Assembly: GCA_033439265.1 (NCBI GenBank)
Contig: JAVTVX010000019.1
Location: 15,836,039 to 15,900,038 of the forward strand
Source: Dillenia suffruticosa
Taxonomy: Eukaryota > Streptophyta > Magnoliopsida > Dilleniales > Dilleniaceae
Length of the DNA stretch: 64,000 bases
Reading direction: 5' to 3'
The translations under genes were made by a program, and so were the position numbers. Numbering within the stretch: the first letter of the stretch is position 1; every line of letters starts with the position of its first letter. Positions 12,459 to 22,725 of the stretch are shown here, in pieces. The notes under the pieces were generated by a model. It worked only from the letters and a program-made list of their open reading frames with translations, was not told the DNA's origin and did not search any database.

Positions 12459-13940
12459 TTTTCCTTTGTTTTTTTGATGTTCTTTTCAAATCTAAGTGTA
12501 GAAATCTTCTTCTCAATCACAGCACGCACGAAGTAACCAGATCTTCTTTTCTTCTTTCCTTCTTTTCTTCTTTTCCTATTTTTTTCTTCTTCTTTCTTCT
12601 TTCTTAAAATTTTCAAAAAAATAAAATATTAAAATGTTAAGTTTCTACCGTTAGATCAAATGTTAGTAAATCGAGATAATTTTACTCGTTGATATTATGT
12701 TGATGTTACTTGAAAAGACAATAGCCTGCAAAATTTGAAATTCCCGAAAACAAAACCCAACCATTGGATTTAAAACTTCCAAGAACAAAACCAACCATTG
12801 GATTTAAAACTCTATCAATTATTTATACGCTGCTTATGACTTTCTTACTGGTTATTACTTTACTATTACTACTTGTAGCTAATAACTACTAACTACTTAC
12901 TATGCTTCTTTCTAGCTTTAACTACTTACTACCTTACTACTGCTTCTTACTACTTACTACTACATAGTACTACAGGTTACTACTATTACTTATTACATAC
13001 TATTTACTACCTACTATTACTTACTATATACTCTTTACTACTTATATAAACCTACTATTACTTACTACATACTATTTACTACCTACTATTTCTTACACGT
13101 TACTACTTTTATATATGTAATTATATAATACCTAGGAATTCAATATAAAATAATAAATGAGATTATAAATTAATTAAATATAGATATAAATCTAATTACA
13201 TAAAATTAATAATAATAATAATAATGAAAGAGGATAATGATTTAATTATGAATTTAAAGAATGTATTATTTATAATCAAAGCATAAACCAAAAAATTGTA
13301 TATATATATTCTATATTCTCATATATATTATATATGGTATATATATTATATATATTATTCTTATATATATTATATATGGTATATATATTATATATATTAT
13401 TTATGGTATGTTAATGAAGTTGTGTGGAATTTTTATTATTTCTCTTGAATGCAGTCACACCTCTGCACATTTGTCCGCAAATGTCCGAAAAAGGCTATTC
13501 ATTTACATTTACATTTACTTGCATGCCAAACAAAAACCTAATCTAGAAGTTCACTTGCATGCATGCCATATGCAAACAAAAACGGAAGTTCTCACTTGCA
13601 TGGCATATGCAAACAAAAACCTAATCTATAGCTATGTATATTAGGACAACAAAAAACCTATTCATATTCATTCATTTAGTGTTCACATGTGAGTCGTGGT
13701 ATGCAAACCCATAATATATATCCAAAAGAAAAAGAGGAAACAAACAATTTGCATTCTGAGAACTCTAAACCATTGTCTTGACCATTTACAAAACAAACAA
13801 AGGAAAAAAAATTTGCTCCAAGCAAATCTTGACCTTTCACAAAAAGAAACAAAATAACAATAATAAAGGTTCATTGAATAGTATTATTGTATGGAAATTT
13901 CTTGCCGACAACACTTTTTTCACAATATCTCTCTCACTCA
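12459..13940. other. Intergenic region between divergent genes of A
   Basis: Head-to-head spacer between the protease gene and the Transposase_32-like gene. It holds TACTACTTACTACTATT tandem sequence (12840-13110), a TA-rich stretch with a near-duplicate ~45-bp unit (13295-13410), and two or three copies of a CTTGCATGCCATATGCAAAC-type unit (13515-13635). No gene seen; a 78-codon plus frame at 13408 is made of these repeats. Confidence 0.55.
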
Positions 13941-13945
13941 CTCAC

Positions 13946-14064
13946 ATATATAACAATTATCATTCTCTCACTCTAAACTTGTTCTTGTTCTCTCACTGTT
14001 CTCTCACGCCTCTTCTCCTTCATCTTCTTACCCTTCTCACTTTTCACATATCACTCACAAAGAG
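13946..14064 (+). promoter_or_regulatory. Putative core promoter and 5' UTR of the Transposase_32-like gene
   Basis: ATATATAA at 13946-13953 resembles a TATA box. It is followed by a CT-rich leader (CTCTCACT, TTCTCTCACTG), typical of plant 5' UTRs, up to the ATG at 14065. Position-based inference only. Confidence 0.35.
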
Positions 14065-15634
14065 ATGGGCTCTCGGAAAGGAAAACAAATTATGAGGGAA
14101 TCGAAGCAATATAATAGAAGGGAGTTTCCATCTCTTAAAAGAAGCAAAGAATTTGACCAGGTATTTTCTGATCGGAATATTAGTGTTGGTCGTTTAATAG
14201 ATTGGGAATTTTTGGAAAGTATAGATTTTAAGTACGGAAGTTTTTTAAAAGAAATATGTCCTCATTGGATTCTCAATCCAAAAAAAAAAATTTATGAAAA
14301 TGTTGTGAAAATTTTTTATAATAATATGAAAAAAATTAATAGTGAGTATTTTATTGATATTGATGGTGAAATTAATTCCTGTTGTTTTCAAACTTATTTT
14401 GATGGAAAAAAAAATTGAAGTTAACCCAAAAATAATATGTACAGAGTGTGATCTTCCATGGGTGGATTATGAAGAATGTGCTCCATATTTGAAAAGTGAT
14501 GTGTTAACGGACGCCCAAATTGTTTTTAATAATAATAGTTTAGAGAGTTTTAGTAAAAATACAGCAGATTTAAATTTGCACGAAAGAATTCTTCATTTAT
14601 TAATAGTACATGTTATTAAGCCACGGGGAGGTAATTATACATCCATTACTCGAGAAGATTTTTGGTTAATGGCACGTATTATTGAAAAACAAAGTCCTGG
14701 TTTGCATTTCTTACTTCCATATTTTATGATATCCATAAGAGATTCAAATTCAAATTTATCATTTTGTAGTGTTGTGAAAGGTATTTTAAAAACTGAAGGA
14801 GTAAGTTTACGAAACGAAATAAATTTCAAATTAAGTTTTAAAAATTGTATAAATCATAAAACGTTGTCACGAGCTTATTGGATTTATGAGAATGGTTGTT
14901 GGATGAATCTAAAAAAAAGAGGTTTAGAATACAGGGGAGAGGGTGAGGAGTACAGGGGAGAGGGTGAGACAGTGGGCACAGATGCGAATGCGGACGTGGA
15001 AATGAATATGGATGAAGTGAATGTGGAAGCTGAGCAACATTATGTGAACGAGGAGATCGGTGAGAATGTAAAGTGGGATCAACTTTTAGAATTGATGCAT
15101 GCTATGAAAACACAGATATCCAGTGTTGATGAGAAAGTTGACTGTCTTGATCAGAAATTTGAAAGATACGGGAGGGAAATGAGAGAAATGAGAGATAACA
15201 TCACCGAATTCAAGCAACACAATCACCAGCAGCATCTAAAAATGTCACTTAACTTGATGAACATGATTTATGATATGCAAGTAAATACTAATTTTATTTA
15301 CTGTATTAGAGATCATTTACAACTGGGTGGAGTTCCTTTGAGACCGAGTGCGCAATCTTCCTCTCATCCTGCTGCTGGAACCAGTGGAGCATCACCTCCT
15401 CCTCCACAACCCTCGATCAACCCATTTATTCTACGTCCATTTGGATCATTCGGTTCACCTCCAAGGCCATTTGGTTCATTCAGTTCACCTAACAGGGATA
15501 ATCCGTTTGACATTCGAGATTTTAGCAAAGCAGCATCACCATCATCTGGGAGTGCAAGTGCATCGGCTTCGGATACCAGCAAAGAGAAAGGAAAAAAAAA
15601 TTTAGATCTAAAGTCCAACTTCCCTAGCTTCTAA
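14065..15634 (+). pseudogene. Accessory gene with Transposase_32-like domain, one homopolymer frameshift
   Basis: ATG at 14065 (MGSRKGKQ) opens a frame that stops at 14418. The protein clearly continues in the neighbouring frame to TAA at 15634. The switch lies in an A9 run (14406-14414), where eight A's would restore one ~520-residue frame. No other break is seen. The core has RILHLLIVHVIKPRGG followed by SITREDFW, which I relate to the 'putative plant transposon protein' domain (PF20167). Then come repeats of EYRGEGE, an acidic segment, a predicted coiled coil (~15080-15220), IRDHLQLGG, and a Pro/Ser/Phe-rich tail with PFGSFGSP. Role in transposition is unknown. A truncated relative lies in B2 (36390), and a domain relative in the copia element (39810-41063). 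The frameshift may be real, a slippage site or an assembly error. Confidence 0.75.
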
Positions 15635-15858
15635 TTATTTTTTTTCTTTTCCTGGTGATTTAAATTTTTTTCCTTTTTTTACTTTTTCTTTTTTGCTGTA
15701 GTATTAATGTAATGTTGGTGTAGTATTAATGTAATGTATATATTATTATAGCATTAATGTAAGATTAATGTAATGCATATATTATTATAGTGTGTGAATC
15801 TTAATTTTTTTTGTTTATATTTTTCCCATTTTATTTAAATATGGAAATGCTCATGCAT
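15635..15858. other. 3' flank with short tandem repeats
   Basis: Three to four copies of TAGTATTAATGTAATG(T) lie at 15700-15790. Probably the 3' UTR of the gene before it. No other gene. Confidence 0.5.
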
Positions 15859-15859
15859 A

Positions 15860-16245
15860 GCTTAAACAGCGGGGCATGCATGCGGTTTCAACCGCCCAGC
15901 GCGCGGCTGAAATCATGCATACCAGGGCATGGGTGCGGCTTCAGGCGCACCACACGCGACTGAAACTGCGCATGCCCGGGCAAGGGTGCAGCTTCAGCCG
16001 TGCACCTCGAGGCTGAAATCGCGCCTGCCGCGGCTTAAGCCGCACACCTCCGCAGCTTCAGCCGCGCACCTCGCGGCTTCAGCCGCGCCCACCGCGGCTG
16101 AAACCGCGCTTCTTTGGGCCTGCACGCGGCTTCAGCCGTGCTCTACGCGGTTGAAACCGCGTAGGCCCTGGGTGCGCGCGGCTTCAGCCGCACATCTGCA
16201 AGGCTGAAGCCGCACACGCCAACGTGCCCCGGGCCAAACCTGTGG
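15860..16245. repeat. Palindromic GC island of A (GCGGCTTCAGCCGC array)
   Basis: About fourteen copies of a 14-15-bp imperfect palindrome, GCGGCTTCAGCCGC or its variant GCGGCTGAAACCGC, are spaced ~20-30 bp apart and separated by GC-rich linkers with GCATGC and CCCGGG-like words. The island is sharply bounded by AT-rich DNA and rich in CpG and CpNpG. A 92-codon frame over it is a by-product of the missing A/T. Possible roles: protein-binding array, hairpin cluster or methylation target. Confidence 0.75.
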
Positions 16246-16269
16246 ACGGCTATAAATATTTTAATTATA

Positions 16270-16620
16270 TAAATATATGAAAATTTTTAAATTTCTTAAT
16301 ATTATTATTTCATGATATTAAATTATTATTTGATAGTATATATTTTTTTAATTATGATATACATTAAGTTTTTGATTTCAGAGAACTCACGACACAATTA
16401 ACTAACTAACAATAATAATAATAAAATTTGATAGAATTAAAATTTGGTAGAATTAAATTTTAAAATTTGATATGAAATTTTTTTAAATTCTTAATATAAC
16501 TATTTCAAAAATATGATGATATTAAATTATTATTTCATAGTATAAATTTTATTAATTATGATATATATTAAGTTTTTGATTTCCAAACAACTCACAATTA
16601 ACTAACTAACAATAGAATTA
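16270..16620. repeat. Tandem duplication of ~195 bp between GC island and tnp2
   Basis: Segments near 16280-16415 and 16473-16615 share ATATTAAATTATTATTT, TAATTATGATATA, TTAAGTTTTTGATTTC and AATTAACTAACTAACAATA in order. Diverged direct repeat, non-coding. Confidence 0.7.
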
Positions 16621-16710
16621 AACTTGGTAGAATTAAACTAAAATTAAACTGTGATCAAAATTATTTTTTTTTTCACTTGCTTGAGCTTTAGCCAGACAAA
16701 CAAAAATTTT

Positions 16711-16752
16711 TTTTGGCGCCATTAACAAAATAATTATGTTGATTTTGGCGCA
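16711..16752 (+). promoter_or_regulatory. Two E2F-like boxes upstream of tnp2 (A)
   Basis: TTTTGGCGCC at 16711-16720 and TTTTGGCGCA at 16743-16752 both match the plant E2F/DP core TTTSSCGC. They lie 165-205 bp before the tnp2 ATG. GC words are otherwise rare in this stretch, and B1 has a similar pair. This would link transposase expression to S phase. The inference rests on motif, spacing and conservation within the window. Confidence 0.45.
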
Positions 16753-16916
16753 AATGATCACTTATCACTTATCTTATTTATTTTATTTCTCTTCGCTTCT
16801 GTTTTTCTTTATTTCTTTCACAATCCGTTATTTCTCTTCCTTTTTCTAATCTAATCTGTTTCGTCTCAATTCCTCTTTATTTATTTTATTTCTCTTTTCA
16901 CTTTTGCAATTTTCTC

Positions 16917-19900
16917 ATGGATAGGAGATGGATGTATTCTAAATCAAGAGCAAGTGATGAATATATCAGGGGGTTAATGTTTTTCTTGAATTTGCATATG
17001 AAAATATTCAATCGATTGATGGGAAAATATCATGTCCTTGTGTTAAATGTTTCAATACATTAAGATTTCCTATATCCACAGTATTCAATCACTTAGTACG
17101 TCATGGCTTTCAACATGGATATGAGAAGTGGATATATCATGGAGAGGGAGAGGGTAATAAAGAAGATAATAAGGAGAGTATTGAAAATGGATCCAACAAC
17201 AACCTTGCTAATCTTTTTGAGCATGATATGTTTGGCATGTTACATGATACATTCACACATTTACCTCATGATTCTTCCTTCAAAAGTTCTCATCAACCAA
17301 ATTCTCATGCATCTGTGGACGAATCAATTTCAGATAAGTTTCAAGAATTACTTGAAGATGCCAAAAAACCCGTATATCCAAAATCGAAATACAGTCTGCT
17401 TACAACTATTGTACATTTATATCATTTAAAGTGTTTGTCTGGGTGGACCAATAAATCTTTTTCATTATTGTTAGAGTTTTTGAGAGAATTGTTGCCTGAT
17501 GAAAATATATTGCCAAATAGTTGTCATGCAGTGAAGAAAACTATTTCAGTTTTAGGGTTGAGATATGAGAAAATACATGTTTGTTCTAACGATTGTATGT
17601 TATACTGGAAAGATAGATCCAAAGATGATGCATGTTATGTGTGTGGTGCTTCTAGGTGGAAACCAAATGGAGATGGAGATCAAGATAAATAAAAAAAAAA
17701 AAAAAAGCTGTCAAAATATTGAGATGGTTTCCTTTAATTCCTAGATTGCAAAGACTATTTACATGTAGTCAAAATGCTTGTTTGATGAGATGGCATCATG
17801 ATAAGAGAACAAATGATGGACTTTTAAGACATCCAGCAGATTCTCCTACATGGAAGGAGTTTGATTTCCTATACCCTACATTCTCTTCTGATCCAAGAAA
17901 TATTCGATTAGGGTTGGCAGCTGATGGTTTTAATCCATTTAAAACAATGAATGTTACACATAGTACTTGGCCAGTGCTCATCATACCATATAACCTACCA
18001 CCTTGGTTGTGCATGAAATCTACAAATTTCATACTCACATTACTTATTCCTGGTCCTAAAAGTCCCGGAGACAAGATAGATGTATATATGCAACCACTGG
18101 TAGAAGAATTGAAAGAATTATGGAATGAAGGAGTAGACACTTATGATTCTTCGGTTGGTGAAAGATTTAAAATGCATGCAGCACTGTTATGGACTATTAA
18201 TGACTTTCCCGCATATGCTAATCTATCTGGATGGAGCACTAAAGGTAGATTTGCATGTCCAATATGCGCATATGATACATGTTCTCAATGGTTATGTCAT
18301 GGCCGGAAGTATTGTTATATGGGACATCGAAGATGGTTGGATTCAACTCATCCATTCAGGTATGATAAATATTCTTTTGATGGGACAGAAGAACTTAGAG
18401 TTGCTCCTAAGCAAAGAACTGGAGCCGATGTATTGCGAGAGTTAGATAGAATTGATTTAACAAGTCCCAATGATATGCATGGATGGAAAAAAAAGAGTAT
18501 ATTGTTTCATTTGCCTTATTGGGAAAATGTTTTACTCAGACATAATATTGATATGATGCACACTGAGAAAAATTGTTTTGATATAATTGTTGGTACAATT
18601 CTTGGACAAGAGGGAAAATCTAAGGATAATTATAAGGCGAGACTTGGTCTTGAAGAGATGGGGATAAGAAATGATCTACATGCACGAAGATCAAACTCTA
18701 CAAATATATTTTTACCCAAAGCATGTTACCAAATGACCTTCCAGGAAAAAGATGCATTTCTCAAGGTTTTGAAGAACTTAAAACTTCCGGATGAGTGCTC
18801 TACAAACATTTCTAAATGTGTTCAATTGAAGCAATGGAAGTTAATAGGTCTCAAAAGTTATGACTGTCATATTTTAATGCAAGAATTTATTCCTATAGCA
18901 ATTCGTGGATCATTACCCGACAATGTTAGCTCTCTTATCATTAAAATTTGTAATATTTTTAAATGTCTTTGCTCTAGGGTTCTTGACCCACGAGAACTAG
19001 AGCAATTGGAGGCAGCAGTTCCACAAATTATGTGTGACCTTGAAAAGATTTTTCCTCCTTCATTTTTTACCAGCATGATACACTTGATCGTGCACTTGAC
19101 AACTGAAGCAAGGATTGGTGGACCAGTGACATATAGGTGGATGTATCCAATTGAAAGGTTTGTTTTATTTTGATCAATAATTTAACAATTGATACTTCTT
19201 TTATTTAATAATAGTATTTGTATAATGTATATATATGTATATAGGTACTTGCTTCAACTCAAATCCGATGTACGTAATAGAGCAAGGCCTGAAGGTTCTA
19301 TTGCGGAAGGTTACATAGCAAATGAGTGCCTGTTATTTTGTTCGAGATATTTAGATGGGGTTGAAACAAGATTTAATCGTGTATTACGGAATGATGACAA
19401 CCATATTATGTTTGAAGAAGATGAGTCAACTTCAACCACTATTGGAAGGCCTTTGGGAAGAAGAAATATTAAAAGACAAAAAGGAAAAAGAAAAAAAATA
19501 TCCCGAATTCAGCTAGACGAGAAATCATTGCAGCAATGCCATAGATACATATTATTTAACAGTGACTCAATTGCCTCCTTTAGAGTGTAAGTATACATTG
19601 CATTATATTTTTAATTATTAAACTCTAATATTATATTATATAATTATATAATTATATATGTATTGTTTCTATTTGATATAGGGAACATATGCAATACGTT
19701 CGAAGAACAAATCGTGGAAAGAAATTAAACACTTTTCAAATTGATAAACTTCATAGTAAAGATTTCATTACCTGGTTTACTCATCGTGTAAGTATCGATA
19801 TTTAATTTTTTTTAGTATTAATTTCTTCTAGTTAATCTTAGAATATTATTAATTTCTTCGTTTTCTTTTTCAGGTTACGAATCCAAAATATCCCGAAGAG

Positions 19901-20548
19901 ATTACTGATGAAATTAAATGGATTGCTCGTAGACCAAATCCATTGGTTAGAAATTACAATGGGTATGTAATCAATGGATATCGATTCCATATAAAAGATA
20001 GAGAGAAATGCCTTCAGACCCAGAATTCAGGTATTGTGGTTGCAGTGGATGATATTAGTTATGCAAGTGCCAAGGATAAAACACCCATTCAAGCTAAAGT
20101 TAATTATTATGGAATATTACGACAAATTATTGAAGTAAACTATAATGGAATATATACATTTGTGTTATTTCGGTGTGATTGGGTTGACCTACAACGAGGA
20201 TGCAAGAAGGATAGATTTGGTTCAACACTTGTAAATTTTTCATATCTCAATCATATAGGTGTGGATTTGTTGGATGATCCTTATGTGTTGGCAGCTCAGG
20301 CAAAGAAGGTATTTTATGTAATGGATGAAAGAGACAAAGGATGACTTGTTGTAAAGCATGTTAAACTTAGAGATGAATTTGACATGGGTGATGAAGTAAA
20401 CTTGAATTCAGAAAGTAACACTTCAAACAATCAGCAGGTGTGGGTTCGGAGTAATATTGATGAAGACGAAGGGAATGTATCAATAGACATGAATGATGAT
20501 GATGATATTGATAGAGTAGGATGGGATGAATATTTGTATGAAATGTAA
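16917..20548 (+). pseudogene. tnp2: TNP2 transposase (Transposase_21, DUF4218, DUF4216), damaged
   Basis: The En/Spm transposase, which would act at the element ends. ATG at 16917 gives WMYSKSRASDEYI of the transposase-associated domain; CPCVKC and HGFQHGYEKW follow. The Transposase_21 core is at 17719-18500 (PYNLPPWLCMK, LLIPGPKSPGDKIDVY, DFPAYANLSGW, CPICAYDTCS). Introns are 19158-19244, 19587-19681 and 19788-19873. Exon 2 is DUF4218-like (RARPEGSIAEGYIANE) and the last exon DUF4216-like (GVDLLDDPYVLA). Lesions: a 1-base loss near 16970 (compare B1, where the frame is open); a TAA at 17690 followed by a frame change across an A16 run; a TGA at 20342 where the frame otherwise runs to TAA at 20546-20548. 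As read, no full TNP2 can be made. Confidence 0.9.
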
Positions 20549-20559
20549 TTTTAATAGAT

Positions 20560-21440
20560 TATATATTTTGTTTTCTCCTATAATGAATGGTAATGGTAAT
20601 ATGTATTGTACAGAAATGGTAATAAGTGATAACGAATGATATTAATCATGAAATGATATGAGTATAATAGATCGTAAGAAGCGGTCACAAGTGGTCACAA
20701 GTGGTAATAAGTGGTAATAAGTAATAATTGATATTTCTCAACAAGTGTGCATGATAACAAAGTGGTGTATTCAAATTGTAAGAAGTGGTAAGAAGTAATA
20801 TTGTGTGCATTGACAAGTGGTATGTTATATAACCAAGTAATATTCCTTGTGTATGAAATGTATTTTTGTTAAATTATATCATCATTTGTTTTCTAATGGT
20901 AATGATAATATGTAGTGTAAAGAAATGGTAATAAATGATAACAAGTGATATTGATCATGTGAAGTGATATGAGTATAATAGACGGTAACAAGTGGTAATA
21001 AAGTGTGCATGGTAACAAATAGTATATTCAAATTGTAAGAAGTGGTAATAAGTAATCTTCCTTGTGTGCATGATAACGAGTGACAAGCGGTATATTATAT
21101 AATGAGTGATAGTAATTTTGTTAGATTATATAATTCCTCCATCTAATATTCTTTAATGAATGGTAATGGTAATATATAGTGTACAGAAATGATAATAATA
21201 TGTTGTAATGAATGGTAATGATAATATGTAGAAATGGTAATAAGTGATAACAAGGAGTATAATAGATGGTAACAAGTGGTAATAAGTAATAACTAATATT
21301 TCTCAACGTGCATGGTGTATGGTAACAAATGGTATATTCAAATTATAAGAAGTGGTAATAAGTAATAATCCTTCTGTGCAGATGATAACGAGTGACAAGT
21401 GGTATATTTAAGTGGTAACAAGTGATAACAAGTTTGAATA
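20560..21440. repeat. Three diverged tandem units after tnp2
   Basis: Units begin near 20575, 20880 and 21150, each with AATGGTAATG, GAAATGGTAATAA, TATGAGTATAATAGA (shortened in the third) and AAGTGGTAATAAGTAAT. The second unit is preceded by TATGAAATGTATTTTTGTTA, a copy of the tnp2 3' end. So the unit duplicated with part of the tnp2 tail. Non-coding. Confidence 0.65.
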
Positions 21441-22110
21441 ACAATACAAATCTATTATTATTACAAAATAATTGGTTTTTATATAAATATTTAAGTGAAA
21501 ATTATATTTAATCTTTGTTTAAATTTAGTTAAGCAACCAATGCAATTTGCAATTATAATTATTTAATTATATGTTATGTAGTAATTGGAAGGTTATAATA
21601 CATATAGACATAAGTTAACAAGTGAATGTGGAACTAAAAATAAAAATAAGAGTGTGTAGAGAAAAAGGAGAGGATAAATATCTTATTTTTTATTTTTCAT
21701 TAATATAATAAAATAATAACTACCAACATAATAAAATAATATTAAATATAATTTAAATAATATTAAATATGAGGTAACATAATTAATTATATCATTACAT
21801 TTCATTTCATAATTTCATCCTCAATTATAAAATCAAAAATTAAATAAGTATTGTGATTATGTGGTATAATAAGTATTATTGGTATAATTATCACTACAAT
21901 AATATAATAATGATATAATAACAAAAGATATAATATAATATATTAATATTAGAGTGATAATGTAGTAATAAAAGAATATAATAATAAAAAAAATGTCGTT
22001 ACAAATAAAAAAATATTTATGTGTGGATGTGTACTAATGATAATGATAAAATGGAGGTAAAGGAAAAGTGGGTAAAGAAAATGATAATATTTTCCAAATT
22101 GTATATATGC

Positions 22111-22146
<36 letters not shown>

Positions 22147-22385
22147 CGAGTCATTGCACAACTCCTCTAAATTTCTAATTCTCAGCCAAAATCACATTTC
22201 TATAAAAAAAATTAAACTATGAATTAATTAATATTATTAATTTAAATAACGAAATAACTACAATGAAGTAAGAAATGTTGTGAAGTTTTAAAAAATGGTA
22301 AAATATTAAAAAATGGGGTAATAAATAAAAGTATGAAAAAAAGGGGAAAAAATTGCGCTATAAATTATTATTCAAAATATCAAAA
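21441..22385. other. AT-rich spacer before tnp1
   Basis: No gene seen. It contains ATAATA-rich low-complexity sequence and a (GT)n microsatellite at about 22121-22147. Confidence 0.5.
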
Positions 22386-22390
22386 CTTTT

Positions 22391-22525
22391 CTTTCCCTCC
22401 AAAACCTCTCTAAATATATTATAAATCATTCGTCTCTTTCCCTCCAAAACTCTCCAAATATATATTAGAAATCATTTTGCCCTCCAAAAACTCTCCAAAT
22501 ATATAACAGAAATCTTTCCGCTTGT
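22391..22525. repeat. Three 40-45-bp tandem repeats in the tnp1 leader
   Basis: CCCTCCAAAA starts at 22395, 22440 and 22480, each followed by CTCT(C)CAAATATAT...GAAATC-type sequence. They lie just upstream of, or within, the tnp1 5' UTR. Confidence 0.7.
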
Positions 22526-22649
22526 TCCATCATAAAAACTCTCCTCTACTCAATACCTCTCCTCCTCTCAAAACTTTCAAAACTTCTAACTCAACCAAAA
22601 TTTTATTAGGTCCTTAATCATTATAATATATCTCCATTGTTGAAAAGGT

Positions 22650-22713
22650 AATCAATTTTTTTTAATAAAAAGTTGGTTGTACTGTATTTAAAAAAAAATT
22701 TAAATTTTTTTAG
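22650..22713 (+). other. Probable 5' UTR intron of tnp1
   Basis: GTTGAAAAG|GTAATC at the left and TTTTTTAG|ATTGTG at the right, with a T-rich tract before the acceptor. It ends 12 bases before the ATG at 22726. Confidence 0.4.
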
Positions 22714-22725
22714 ATTGTGATAAAT

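Noticed and set aside
15929-16207. 92-codon Ala/Arg-rich frame
   Set aside because: Lies wholly in the palindromic GC island; the apparent repeat protein is the translated DNA repeat.
17103-17429. 108-codon frame overlapping tnp2
   Set aside because: Out-of-frame shadow of the TNP2 N-terminal part.
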